Source: Phylloscopus collybita
Taxonomy: Eukaryota > Chordata > Aves > Passeriformes > Phylloscopidae
Direction of reading: 5' to 3'
NCBI GenBank assembly: GCA_027886175.1
Contig: JAJNNQ010000003.1
Coordinates: 26,453,501-26,517,500 of the forward strand
Length of the DNA stretch: 64,000 nucleotides
Shown here: piece by piece, positions 24,401 to 31,370 of the stretch
How positions within the stretch are numbered: position 1 is the stretch's first letter
How the letters are laid out: every line of letters starts with the position of its first letter
Translations under genes and position numbers: made by a program
Notes under the pieces: generated by a model
Told to the model about the DNA's origin: nothing
Seen by the model: the letters and a program-made list of their open reading frames with translations, nothing else
Database searches by the model: none

Positions 24401-25852
24401 GAATGGGGAGCCCAGGGTCCAGCCCGGTGTGCAGGGGGAAGCCAAGGAAAGCTGCAGCTGTGTCCTGTCACCTAGAGCCCTGTTTTCCTTCAGCAGCCTT
24501 GCTGCTGTCAGCCCAGCCTGGGGTTTGGACAGCATTTCTGAAAGCCCAAAGAGGAGGATGGCCCTTCCTGCCATCACTCTCATGGCCAGATCTCATCCTA
24601 GGCTCGGCTCCTGCATTTCCAGAGATGCTTGTTTGCAAGAAACCACGAGTCAGGATGGCGTAAGCACAGAGGCAAGAGGTGTTTGTGTTGGGATCATTAA
24701 TAAGGGGTCAGGCCCTTGGACACCAGCCTGGAATTGCTGATGTGCTGTGACAGGGGCTGCTGGCCCTCCTGAGAGTGCAGGCACTTGACTCCTTTTCCAC
24801 AGAACCTGGCCAAAGAGCGTTTGTTTGTTGAGCATGGCCCTTGCTGGCAGAGGCCATATGCCACGAGCAGCAGAGCTGTGCTCACATCAGGCTGTGCTGG
24901 GGCTGCAGCCTTGCCAGACCTCAGCAGGACACACTGCAGCCCAGGGTTGGAGGCGCAAGCTTTTGGGCGCAAGGAGGGTAAAAAGTGATGGGGTCTGATG
25001 TTTTCTTCTAGATGAGAACCTGTCTTCTCAGCCTGTCTGTCCCCTGAGCCATCCCTCATCAAACCTTTGCTGCTTTGCTTCCTCCTGTTCTGTCCCTGCA
25101 GGGTTCCATTGCAGGTGGCCAAGAGCAAGTGTTGGAAGTCTATTATCTGCCAGAAAAGCAAGGAGCCTTCTGCAGCAGTTTCCACGTCCACGTGGATTAT
25201 CTGGATCCAGCAGAAATCTTCCTGAAAGGGGAGGGAACCTTGCCTAGCATGACCGAGGACCTACCCAGCATGTTGGAAGGTGAGCACTAGCTGTCCTCTT
25301 CCAGGAAGATGCCCTGGTTTTTCCCCCACCATAGCGCATCGGGCAGCTCCCACCCATCTCCACCAAGCCTGGAAGCTGCAGGGCTGCCAGACCAACACTT
25401 TGGCCTCTCTGGTTGCTTCCTGAGTTTTGAGCAGTTGAGCCCATTTAGGCTTTCTCCCAGGAATCACCCTGCAGATCTTGCCAGCACATTGTTGGAGGCC
25501 TGGAAAGGTGATGGCCAGGCAGAAAAGCTTGGCAAAGCCGTAAGAGAGGCTGGCAGGGCTTTTGGCAGGGTTGGTTTTACGTGATGTGGCAGGGGATGAG
25601 ATGGTTCCCTGTGAAGGAGAAGTGAAAATGCACATGAGGGTTCAGAGAGGAGCAGCAGCATCCACTGTGTCTGGGGGTGGCCAGTGGTGGGGAAGTGGGA
25701 CTTCCCAGCTTCAATGGGGTTGGCAATGTGCCTAGTCTTCTATTTATGGATAATTTTTTCCTTCAGAAAAGGAGGAGGAGATAGTGCCAAAGAAAGAAAA
25801 AACCCGACGGAAGAAGAAAGTCATCCATGGAGCCACTGATGGTCAAGGCTGA
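343..25852 (+). CDS. HYDIN: HYDIN-like gene, truncated N-terminal form, copy 1 (28 coding exons, 1461 aa)
   Basis: Homologue of hydrocephalus-inducing protein, a roughly 5,100-residue ASH/MSP-repeat protein of the central-pair apparatus of motile cilia. Coding exons: 343-414, 1483-1602, 2439-2558, 2692-2826, 3028-3227, 5062-5186, 5763-5961, 6375-6558, 6913-7012, 7506-7624, 8655-8878, 9736-9803, 10594-10829, 11570-11670, 12337-12472, 12924-13088, 15239-15391, 17295-17533, 17892-18147, 19130-19273, 19441-19584, 20070-20383, 20570-20690, 21255-21353, 21984-22193, 23454-23591, 25102-25279, 25767-25852. All junctions are GT-AG, phases agree and no internal stop occurs. About eleven ASH/MSP-type beta modules follow one another in the same order as the first ~1,430 residues of HYDIN. 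Family hallmarks include PPEVVFQNYSPG near residue 80, FHFDVPALHFGDVSFGFP near 540 and VVTGEAS near 1305. The remaining ~70% of HYDIN, with its later ASH arrays and central linker, is absent. Introns hold ordinary sequence plus the elements listed separately. Family and exon structure are firm; expression and function are inferred. Confidence 0.9.
1030..1360 (+). repeat. Direct repeat A, left of HYDIN-like exon 2
   Basis: About 331 bases that recur at 1921-2250 with scattered differences of several percent. Both begin TGCTACAACTTTGCTTTC and end in GGCTTCCAGGA followed by TGTCCTAG. The pair flanks exon 2. Being visibly more diverged than the 34.75-kb duplicates, it is an older event. The same pair recurs in unit 2 at 35776-36106 and 36667-36996. 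Confidence 0.85.
1483..1602 (+). CDS. HYDIN: Exon 2 of HYDIN-like copy 1, N-terminal basic segment
   Basis: This is a 40-codon symmetric exon (phase 0-0) after a poly-T acceptor. It encodes a lysine/arginine-rich segment ending FLHKRETGEK. With exon 3 it aligns loosely with the HYDIN N-terminus just before the conserved FQPxPPEVVFQNY motif. The donor GTATCC is weaker than at the other exons, so alternative splicing is possible. The exon sits between two ~330-base direct repeats. Confidence 0.65.
1921..2250 (+). repeat. Direct repeat B, right of HYDIN-like exon 2
   Basis: Second member of the direct-repeat pair starting at 1030. It lies in the intron between exons 2 and 3. Unequal recombination between the two members would delete exon 2, a symmetric 120-base exon, without changing the downstream frame. 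Confidence 0.85.
2439..3227 (+). CDS. HYDIN: HYDIN-like copy 1, exons 3-5 (first two ASH modules)
   Basis: Residues about 65-216. Exon 3 carries the very conserved FQPCPPEVVFQNYSPG and PVLLRNRDK strand signature. Exon 4 carries VKVTMESSPYF and ILFTPAENK. Exon 5 carries EFIVPIRAIGARGILDFPD and LLVRNVGNREARY. This is the N-terminal-most ASH/MSP tandem of HYDIN. Exon lengths are 120, 135 and 200; exon 5 ends in phase 2 and joins exon 6. Confidence 0.9.
5062..5961 (+). CDS. HYDIN: HYDIN-like copy 1, exons 6-7 (ASH module 2/3)
   Basis: Residues about 216-324. Motifs are GALDVGEAAQVTVGYEPLKAG and LVVHYDTGED, then GLDRNSVAFGKTYVTLSKR and VLIHNLSDTTARFRW. The last is the typical start of a new module, with the FGKTY and RFRW positions conserved in HYDIN. 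The 1.8-kb intron before exon 6 (3228-5061) holds no feature I recognise. Confidence 0.88.
6375..7624 (+). CDS. HYDIN: HYDIN-like copy 1, exons 8-10 (charged linker and module 4)
   Basis: Residues about 324-458. Exon 8 encodes a charged, probably helical linker rich in R, K, E and H that ends in GDPMLFEDDIFFFEPK. HYDIN has a comparable insert at this place. Exon 9 supplies LLFKPREARVYEQTAYCDISG and exon 10 supplies LHLIGEGLGP and FKCVELNIGHVFVRGTHSYA, the start of the next module. Exon 8 carries three of the amino-acid differences between the two gene copies. Confidence 0.88.
8655..9803 (+). CDS. HYDIN: HYDIN-like copy 1, exons 11-12 (module 5)
   Basis: Residues about 459-555. Exon 11 encodes AILLNRGPLEAPFSLVPP, FTFLPQEGIVAPGRPEAIRI and TILGEFEEQFQFSVAGSP, a full set of late ASH strands. 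Exon 12 is a small 68-base exon encoding FHFDVPALHFGDVSFG, one of the most recognisable stretches of HYDIN. The 1-kb intron from 7625 holds a short CAG-rich run near 8309. Confidence 0.92.
10594..11670 (+). CDS. HYDIN: HYDIN-like copy 1, exons 13-14 (module 6)
   Basis: Residues about 556-668. Exon 13 continues the module with FPRTLKCRLFNTSPVSAAVKL and IPGDGSGQP, then REFFISPCRVTVRGLGSEEIQ. Exon 14 encodes VTLCSNTVRDYSLELEVD and ends GKKVLALTLTAR, the final strand of the module. Copy 2 has a three-residue insertion exactly at GKK|VLAL. Confidence 0.9.
12337..13088 (+). CDS. HYDIN: HYDIN-like copy 1, exons 15-16 (module 7)
   Basis: Residues about 668-768. Exon 15 encodes IVPVLRVLNPVVRLEHCCLK and LVNDSDIPGCYRVLPQ. 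Exon 16 encodes FGIIEAHSSLEIPITLVAQ and ELAVFGRPGSPL. The order and spacing match HYDIN. The following 2.1-kb intron (13089-15238) contains a minus-strand solo LTR. Confidence 0.9.
13465..14010 (-). mobile_element. Solo LTR of an endogenous retrovirus, in intron 16 of copy 1
   Basis: Read on the minus strand, this stretch has the layout of an LTR: six CCAAT/ATTGG boxes between about 13718 and 13838, a TTTAAA-type TATA element near 13687, then AATAAA (seen as TTTATT at 13533-13538). It lies antisense to the gene. I see no gag, pol or env homology beside it, so it is a solo LTR or fragment. Ends are approximate. The unit-2 partner is at about 48220-48765. Confidence 0.6.
14340..14430 (+). repeat. 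Short degenerate A/T-rich tandem repeat
   Basis: About four imperfect units of a GATTCTAAAGAA-type motif inside intron 16. The frame happens to stay open as Lys/Ser/Asp/Glu-rich sequence (KEDSEDSKETSKDSKE), but there are no splice sites that would join it to the gene. Treated as a simple repeat. Confidence 0.5.
15239..18147 (+). CDS. HYDIN: HYDIN-like copy 1, exons 17-19 (modules 8-9)
   Basis: Residues about 769-984. Exon 17 has AVYVYPREIDFGMIPALQDS and LHISNQSDVPAAFWAEM. Exon 18 has WRIEPSKGVVGPNTQLSVKV and VQAVGIGTTIVPSKP. Exon 19 has FEFQLTNQGRRRQRLYW, then a Ser/Arg/Gly-rich loop, then a strand beginning FKLWPQTVHLWPGQSVD. The 1.9-kb intron 15392-17294 has only simple-sequence oddities, including a three-unit 15-base repeat near 15715. 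Confidence 0.9.
15712..15755 (+). repeat. 15-base tandem repeat, three units
   Basis: Three head-to-tail copies of a CCCCATGGATTTCC-type unit in intron 17. They are the same length in unit 2 (50467-50510). Confidence 0.7.
19130..20383 (+). CDS. HYDIN: HYDIN-like copy 1, exons 20-22 (modules 10-11)
   Basis: Residues about 985-1184. Exon 20 has LLCRALVGNDTATKLIMQVD and VTCKFIRPVVKISSRAITF. Exon 21 has LQYQPLSFKNTCSLPFSIVL. Exon 22, the longest exon at 314 bases, has LHLYIQFNPAYENSLYDWDV, the ITVRGEVYIPNLHLEADAVD strand set with DFGCIHNETEQELSMEMTN, and YHWSF. This matches the HYDIN segment with the FGCILNDTE motif. Confidence 0.92.
20570..21353 (+). CDS. HYDIN: HYDIN-like copy 1, exons 23-24 (hydrophilic linker)
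   Basis: Residues about 1185-1258. This is a proline-, serine- and arginine-rich linker with little conserved sequence, as at this position in HYDIN, where two ASH blocks are separated by a variable acidic linker. It is much shorter here than in mammals. Exon identity rests on good splice sites, phase agreement (121 and 99 bases) and position rather than strong similarity. A CR1 3' end lies in the intron between these exons. Confidence 0.75.
20938..21015 (-). mobile_element. CR1 LINE 3'-end fragment
   Basis: The plus strand contains GGAATGGTTTGGCTTGGAAG, then GGGAC and TAGTTCCAGCCCTCCCTGCC. This is the reverse complement of the well-known 3' untranslated end of avian CR1 LINEs. A short, 5'-truncated copy in intron 23, antisense to the gene, as is typical of CR1. 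Partner at about 55691-55768. Confidence 0.7.
21952..21981 (+). repeat. (CCCCT)n run forming the exon-25 polypyrimidine tract
   Basis: A pure-pyrimidine pentamer repeat runs straight into the CAG acceptor of exon 25. Copy 1 has one more CCCCT unit than copy 2, so this is a length-variable splice-site tract. Confidence 0.85.
21984..25279 (+). CDS. HYDIN: HYDIN-like copy 1, exons 25-27 (last ASH module)
   Basis: Residues about 1259-1433. Exon 25 has VFDVRPAWGELQPGERQLVT, FTFFGHANIVARVKALCHVH and VVVTGEASVPRYQLDLEEID. Exon 26 has AEVTLRNTGFLEFTYAVPD and PLPGVPMVVPPK. Exon 27 has GGQEQVLEVYYLPEKQGAF and FLKGEGTLPSMTEDLPSMLE. This is the last recognisable HYDIN module. The 1.5-kb intron after exon 27's predecessor is GC-rich with no recognised feature; an LTR lies between exons 25 and 26. 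Confidence 0.92.
22801..23215 (-). mobile_element. LTR fragment of an endogenous retrovirus in intron 25
   Basis: On the minus strand the segment carries TATAAAA-like elements (plus-strand TTTTATA near 22932 and 22968) and, downstream, a stretch resembling avian LTR R/U5 ends: a degenerate poly(A)-signal region near 22845 followed by a TTGCTTTTACTTCCACAAC-type sequence. No retroviral coding sequence is present. Ends are approximate. Partner at about 57549-57963. Confidence 0.5.
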
Positions 25853-25859
25853 ACAACAG
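25767..25859 (+). CDS. HYDIN: Exon 28 of HYDIN-like copy 1, basic tail with stop codon
   Basis: After a phase-1 junction the exon adds a short charged tail containing KKEKTRRKKKV and stops at TGA 25850-25852. A consensus GTGAGT donor follows at 25860, seven bases after the stop, so a spliced transcript should escape nonsense-mediated decay. Read one frame over, the end of the exon gives MEPLMVKAEQQ, which loosely resembles where full-length HYDIN continues. The stop may therefore come from a frameshift relative to the parental gene. Confidence 0.75.
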
Positions 25860-26310
25860 GTGAGTGTCCAACATCTCCAGGGCCTCTTCAGCCGAGGGGC
25901 TCCCCCAGCAGCATGCTGGGTCTGGTGGAAGAGGTGGAGGGGTTATTCCAACTTGGGTAATGGGAGGAGTAGCAGCTGTGCTCCCTCTCCAAGTTGCCTT
26001 TGCTTGTGGCCAGCCCATCCTCTGCACTCTCAGAGCTCTCAGAGAGATACTGCCATCATCAGATGATGAGATTTCTGGGCCACTTGCTGGCTTTGGGGAG
26101 CTTTTGGTCTGTTCTCTTTTGGGACTGAGAGAGAGATTTGTATTGAAGTCTTTATACCTATAAAGAGAGCAGAATATTCAGAGTCAGTGAAGGGCCAAGC
26201 ACCAGCAAACTCTTCTTCTCTTGCACCGTAAATGGCAAGAAGGGCAACTGAACTGGTGAACTTGGTGATTTCCAAATGGCCTTATTCCTGATAGCCCTCA
26301 TTTACTTTCC

Positions 26311-26352
26311 TTATTAATATATATTAATATATTAATATATTAATATATTAAT
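26311..26352 (+). repeat. (TTAATATA)n simple repeat
   Basis: Alternating TTAATATA/ATATTAAT units just upstream of the candidate 3' exon. The unit-2 partner is at 61056-61097. Confidence 0.9.
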
Positions 26353-26487
26353 CCTATAGATTCCATGAAGCATCTCTCTCCTCTTCTGGAATACAGACAT
26401 TAAGCAGAAACAATTGTTCTTTAAGCAAAAAACAACTTTGCCTGTTTCTCTACCTGTCTGATGGGAATGATGTGGTTTCTTCTCCAG

Positions 26488-26645
26488 TGCTACTGCCGAC
26501 CTTGCAAATTCAGCTGAAGATCACGAAACTGAATCATCCATACATTCTTCAGAAGACAAACCTCGAGAGATACCGAGAGATCAGAACCTCGAGGATTGGC
26601 GTTGGCACACCTCGTTTCCCAATAAAGCAGGGAAAATAATGACTT
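26488..26645 (+). other. Candidate 3' terminal exon with polyadenylation signal, copy 1
   Basis: A good acceptor (pyrimidine tract, CAG at 26485-26487) opens a stretch with AATAAA at 26621-26626. Joined to exon 28 it would be 3' untranslated sequence. In the frame beginning with the second base it is open for about 54 codons and acidic, but this is not the frame delivered by exon 28. It probably ends the truncated transcript; no transcript evidence is available. Confidence 0.5.
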
Positions 26646-27720
26646 CTGTGTAGAAACCTGTGAATGCTGAGCTCTCTAGGCAGGCATGGTGTAAACTTCA
26701 TGAGATCCTGCACAGTCTTCCTCTGCTCCCAGATGAAGCTTTTCAGGACACAGAACTGGATTCTGCCCACCCCTGTGACGCACCTGGAGCTTTTCTGGCC
26801 AGCCTTAAGCACTACCTGAAGTCCCCCCATGTCCCTTGCCACTGGAATTGGGTAGCTAATACTCTAAACCCGTCTCATGACGCCAGTGACACCCTTACGA
26901 TGACGGTGGATGATGGTCTGATAGCAAATACGTTACCTTGGTGGCACTTTGGCCCAGATAGCACTGGGGATTGTGGCAGACTCTTGGTCCGGTGTGAGCT
27001 GTATGACACTGACGACATGGATCATCATGGCTAAACCTACTGCTACAGTATCTAAATACTGTCACTGCAGTATAAAATAGAAGCAGGTCTAAGGGGCTAT
27101 AAGCAGGTGTGGCCAGAAACCCACAGGTTTACAGTCCTTGGCATTGCAGAACTCACAGCGACAAAGCAACTCTAGAGCTGCTTCAGGATTTTATCTCCAG
27201 ACATGGCTGGATCTTAGCTGGATCTGCAGTCAGAGGCACCAGGAAGCCAGCTGGGGCATGCAAGGAGCTCAAGTGGCACACGGGGAGGATGGCACGAGCC
27301 TTTCAGCACTTGCTCCTTGCCAGGTGCAAGGGAACCCTACGAGGCTCGGCGGGAGGCTGCAGCTCTTCCTCTACCTTCTGGACCCCTTCCCATCAAGAAT
27401 GGGATTTCACACTCCAGGAGAGCAGCCTCCCTGAGGTGCACTCCCAAAGGCAAAGGTATTCTAAAGTGAAATTCACTGCTCTAACTTGTGCCACTTTGCT
27501 TCTGAGTTTAACAAGAGGAGCCTCCCCACGAGCACCCCTTTCTGCAGATACGTAGGATAGAAGGATGCATGAGTCTTATTATTTGCTTAAAAACAACATT
27601 ATTATAAGCTTTAAGCAGCTTTGTAACAAGAAGCTTTGAACTATAGCTTTAGAAAATATAAAAGGAGTTGTAATCACCTTAAGAAAAGAAAGAAGTGATC
27701 TTATCCCAAGCTAAGAATTG
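26646..27720. other. Intergenic stretch, no recognised gene
   Basis: Two frames are open for over 120 codons (26660-27034 and 27109-27555, plus strand), but neither matches a family I recognise and neither has splice sites or a start context that would argue for coding. Both are preserved in unit 2, which says little because the whole unit is almost identical. From about 27560 the DNA becomes AT-rich and may be the U3 part of the LTR that ends near 28175. Confidence 0.4.
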
Positions 27721-27721
27721 A

Positions 27722-27932
27722 TGATCCTGGAAAGGAAAACTGGACTGCCCTGGGAAGGGAAGCTAGACATCACCTTCACTGATTTACAACCCTGGAGAGG
27801 AAAGCTGGATCGCACCATCACTGAATTTCCATCCTGACAAAGGAAGCTGGACCTCACCATCATTTGATGTACACTTCTGAAGAAGGGAAGCTGGACATCA
27901 TCTTCGCTAATGTACAACTTTAGGGTATAGAA
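27722..27932. repeat. Degenerate ~42-base tandem repeat, about five units
   Basis: Units contain GGAAGCTGGA followed by a CATCACC or CACCATCA block and an A/T-rich spacer, recurring about every 42-43 bases. On the minus strand the period keeps a frame open with a repeated VRSSF motif, but this has no support as a gene. Partner at 62467-62677. Confidence 0.7.
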
Positions 27933-28020
27933 ATTATACATCATCAATAGGAACTGATCACAATGGGGTACTGAAATTAAAGTTCACAGATAGAAACTAG
28001 AAGGAAATCATAAAAAAAAC

Positions 28021-28180
28021 CCTGCTGAGAAATGTTTATGAAGATGCTCAATAAATACCAGCAAAAAATTTGTAGCCGGCGTGCAGCTGGAGGGGAGACC
28101 CCCACTGTACCCAGCGCGCTGCTTTGCTCACACTTTACCGCTTGAAATAATGAATAAAGAAATTGGTTGCTGCTTGACAT
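28021..28180 (+). mobile_element. LTR 3' end (R/U5-like), endogenous retrovirus
   Basis: The sequence has a CAATAAAT signal, a GC-rich CCCAGCGCGCTGCTTTGCTC stretch and a second GAATAAAG before a TTGGTTGCTGC end. This layout is common in R/U5 regions of avian LTRs. The U3 part may extend left through the tandem repeat to about 27560. No internal retroviral genes are seen. Confidence 0.45.
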
Positions 28181-28584
28181 AGTGGCCGAGTCAAGCTCTT
28201 TATTCCTTACAACCGGACAGCGTTGCAATCACAAAGCAACACTTGCACAACATTATCACAGGAATGACTTACCCCCGTACAAAACCGTGGGAAGCACCTG
28301 AAACCACACACAGTTACAAACCGAAATGAACCTTACAGGGCACATCCTTCTACACTCCTACTGCTTAACCAGAGTTGAACTTCCCGTGTCCGTAACACGG
28401 TGGGACCGTGCCATCTCCGAGGTCCTTTGCAGCGGCCTGGTTCTGTGAGCCGGTGCCGGGGGCTGCTGCGGGCGCTGCCCGGGCGGGCGCGGGGCGGAGG
28501 GCGCTGCGCAGCCGGGCCAGGGCGACGGGCGGGCCCCGGCGGCTCCGCGGCCATTCCACAGGGCGGCAGCGCGGGAGCCGCGCC

Positions 28585-28779
28585 ACGGCCAAGGAGGGAG
28601 CGCAGCGAGCCGGGCAGACGGAGCAGATGATGGGGAAGGAGGGCGGCACAGGGCGCCGGGGCCGCCGAGGAGGTGCGAGCCGTGGTGCTGTCCGCCTTCG
28701 GGGGGCTCAGCAAGCTCCGCGTGTCCAAGAAAGCCGTGCCGGAGGCGCAGGAGGGCGAGCTGAAGATCCGCGTCAAAGG
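28585..28779 (+). pseudogene. VAT1L: VAT1L exon 1 relic (start codon lost, frameshift)
   Basis: Two adjoining frames match the N-terminus of VAT1L (vesicle amine transport 1-like, a zinc-less quinone-oxidoreductase-like protein). From 28585 one frame reads TAKEGAQRAGQTEQMMGKEG, with ACG where the start ATG should be. After a shift near 28655-28668, the next frame reads EEVRAVVLSAFGGLSKLRVS and goes on to GELKIRVK. Homology ends at about 28779, near the expected end of exon 1. No further VAT1L exon follows; LTR-like sequence begins within 50 bases. It sits in a CpG-rich island (28440-28780) that probably derives from the VAT1L promoter. VAT1L and HYDIN are syntenic in vertebrates, which suggests how the piece arrived. 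Confidence 0.8.
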
Positions 28780-28799
28780 CAAACACAAAAGAAACAGAA

Positions 28800-28990
28800 A
28801 CGTGTCACAGGAAGCTGCAAAGTATAAAGAGCAGAGACTCTCGGCGGTATGGCGAGAGCCACGGTGGGGCAGGAGACCCCTTGGCCACCCAGTGCTGTTT
28901 TGCTTACTGTTGCTTGCTTAATAAATTCCAATATTATTTTAATTGGGCTTGTGTCCAGTCAATTATTGGGACACACCTATAACAGGGATG
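28800..28990 (+). mobile_element. LTR-like piece abutting the VAT1L relic
   Basis: TATAAA at 28823-28828 is followed by a CTTGCTTAATAAATTCC signal with AATAAA at 28920-28925 and a TTGTGTCCAGTCA-type end. About 95 bases between TATA and poly(A) signal fits an LTR promoter/R region. It begins almost where VAT1L homology stops, so its insertion or a rearrangement through it probably removed the VAT1L splice donor. Confidence 0.5.
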
Positions 28991-29199
28991 ATCAGCGTTT
29001 GTTAATGATTGATGGCCCTGAGATCTTATCTGGGACATTAAGGGTACTCCAGGAGCTTCCTCAACCACAGCCGTTGAGGAACAAAGGAACTTACAGAAAT
29101 TCTACACTGATCAGCAAGTCCAGTCACTGGAAGTTTCAGTTTCAACATCCCTCCTCACCACCCGCACCGCACCACCCCCCACCCCCCGCCCCGACTCCG

Positions 29200-29465
29200 A
29201 GACCAGGAAAACAAGTCAAGACATGTACACGGAGCCCAAACCAGGAGAGGTATAAAGCTAACAGACTTGGACTCGGGCACTCGTGAAACCTTGGAGAAAC
29301 ATGACGCAGTAGCGGTCAAGTTTGGGATTTTCACCTGGTGCACACCGTTTCCTTGCTTTGCTGGCTCTGTCGATTGCTTTATTTGGCTTTGTCATTTTCT
29401 TGTCAGAAATTTTCGTTGGCAATAAATTGTTTACGCTGAGATTGGCTCTTTAAATTTATAACAAC
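29200..29465 (+). mobile_element. Second LTR-like piece, intact in unit 1
   Basis: TATAAA at 29251-29256 and AATAAA at 29421-29426 sit about 165 bases apart. The stretch between resembles an LTR R region. Unit 2 lacks 131 bases of it, including the TATA element. No retroviral coding sequence is seen on either side. Confidence 0.4.
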
Positions 29466-29924
29466 CCCCAAAGCAGCATGATCCCCTTCTTCATTTCCCA
29501 CTGGGGGCTTTGCAAACAGGGCCTTGTTGGAGCTGTTTGAGCCCATTCCAGGCAGAGCCTCCTGCTCCAGCAGGAACTGCCTTTCCTGTGCCAGGACCAG
29601 GGCAGATCCTGCTGCAGGAAAAGCCCCAGGCCAGCCCCAGCACAGTGATGGCCTCGGGCACAAGTGCAGAGTGCCGTGCTGGGAGCTGTGCCAGGGAGAG
29701 CCTGAGGCACCAAAGGCCCCTGGGCAGCAGCAGCTGCTTCCAGGCCATGGCCAGAAGCCTCCCTTGGCCACCCGGCCTGGTGGCCACCACTGCAGAGCTG
29801 CTGGCTCAGGGCTCATTTCTGCCTGGGCTCTGCCCCAGCCCACAGAGTGTCAGCTCAGCCCTGACTCTGGCACAGCCCCTGGGCCTGAGCCCTGCAGAGC
29901 CTCAAGGTCACCTGTGCCAGCCTG
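29466..29924. other. Stretch before the olfactory-receptor relic, no gene seen
   Basis: G/C-rich sequence of CTG/CAG-laden composition with open frames on both strands, none of which I can match. It may be decayed olfactory-receptor coding sequence, given what follows, but I cannot show transmembrane segments or the usual motifs. Confidence 0.3.
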
Positions 29925-30152
29925 GTGCCCATCCCTGGCTCTGGCACTTTCAGTTCTGTGCTTGGTGCTGCCTCCAACACACTGAACCCCTTCATCTACA
30001 GCCTGAAGAACCAGGAGCTGCAGGATGTCCTGAGGAATATGAGCACTCTGTGCTTTTCAGAAACAATCAAGCGCCTCTTTGTTTGTGCACAGCATTCAGA
30101 ATGGAACTCATTCCAGGCCCAGACTGCTTTGTGCCATGTGTCTTGTTTGTGA
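29925..30152 (+). pseudogene. Olfactory receptor C-terminal relic
   Basis: The frame reads SSVLGAASNTLNPFIYSLKN followed by QELQDVLRNM. This is the seventh transmembrane segment and start of the C-terminal tail of a class-A olfactory receptor, with the diagnostic NPFIYSL(R/K)NQEL motif. The rest of the receptor is not recognisable upstream: no MAYDRYVAIC-type motif appears in any frame. The wording is close to the large bird-specific OR14-like expansion. The window ends before any unit-2 partner could appear. Confidence 0.75.
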
Positions 30153-31370
30153 ATCTATTTGGTGAGGTCTATTTTGCCATTTTTTTGGGGACCTTTCGAT
30201 AATGTTTTTTTTTTACAAAGGGATGGGAAATAGTCACAGTATTGCTACATCAGTATCTACCGTGCCTGTGTTAAGCACAGACAGTAAGGAGCCCTGATCA
30301 CTGTGCATTTGTGTAAAATAAAGTGTCCTGCTCTGCCCTGTGTACCCAAGATGTTCCCTCAGCCCCTCTCTGTCTCTGCAGGGGCAGTGCCTGTGAGCAG
30401 AGGTGGAGGGAGGAGACTCCCAGCACAGCAGCACAGCCAGGGACAATGGCCCTGGCTCTTCCCACATCTGCTCTTCCCAGCTCCAGCCTCTCCTTCCCAG
30501 CCCTTCTGTGGCTGGAAGGCCGCAGGGCTGTGGCAGCTTGGTCAGTGTCCTGCTGTGTGTGCGTGCTGTGAGCACAGGCAGGGCCAGGCCATGGGCACTG
30601 CTGGGACACAGCTGGGCTCCAGCACAGCAGCTCCAGCAGCAAAGGGCATCATCTCCTGAGGGCAGCCCAGGAAGCCTTTGCTCTCCCTGCACAGCTGCTC
30701 TCAGCAATGTGCTCCAGGAATGCCCTGGCAAAGCAAAGCTCAGTGCCCAGGGGCAGAGGGGCAGTGTGCAGGGGGGCACCCAGCAGTGTCCTGGCACAGC
30801 CAGAGCTCCTGGATCGGATCTGAGGGAGCAGCAGAGCAGGGCCTGGGCTGTGTCTCTGTTCTGGGGACAGCCTGGCAAGGTGCCCCAGGGCAATTGTCCC
30901 ACACCAGCCCCTGCAACCACCATTGCCAGCACAGGCCTCTCCCTGCACCTGCAGAAGGTTGTTTGTCCCTGCGTGGAGGGACACCAAGGGACTAGGCCAG
31001 CAGTGCCTGTTTGCTCTGTCCTGAGGAGATGTGTCTGCGGGGAGATGACCCAGAGTGAGCACAAACACCATCAGCAGCACTCGAGGCTGGCACAATTCCA
31101 GAGGCACAAACAGGACCTTGAGGCCACTTCACTCTGAGAGTGAAATCCTCTGGGAAACCACCTGAATTCTTTACTGGGCTGTGCTTAGGACTGCAGAGAG
31201 AAACATCCAGGGCAGGGAGGCTCAAGGGAAACTGCCCAGGACAGCCAAGGACTGCCCAGAGAGACCATTGGGGTGGGGGTGTGTGGGGAGAAATCACAGC
31301 TGCCTCCCTTCTGAACCACCCCCAGGACCTGGACAGGGCTGTGCTGTGTTCTGGGCACTGACCTGGGACT
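30153..31370. other. Intergenic stretch with no recognised gene
   Basis: GC-moderate sequence with long overlapping open frames on both strands, a sign of composition rather than coding. A TAAAATAAAG signal at about 30315 could be the old receptor's poly(A) site. I found no domain, tRNA or transposon ends here. Confidence 0.35.

Noticed and set aside
23918..24740. Long overlapping open frames on both strands (up to 238 codons)
   Set aside because: They lie within intron 26 of the HYDIN-like gene, lack domains and exist on both strands at once, as expected of GC-rich DNA poor in stop codons.
26660..27034. 124-codon open frame downstream of the poly(A) signal
   Set aside because: Kept only as unrecognised sequence. 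I know no matching family, and conservation in unit 2 is uninformative at this level of identity.
27722..27932. CRISPR-like array because of regular ~42-base spacing
   Set aside because: Units are degenerate along their whole length with no invariant repeat and unique spacers, and the genome is vertebrate.
28823..28828. TATAAA as promoter of a gene downstream
   Set aside because: It sits with AATAAA about 95 bases on, typical of an LTR; no coding sequence follows.
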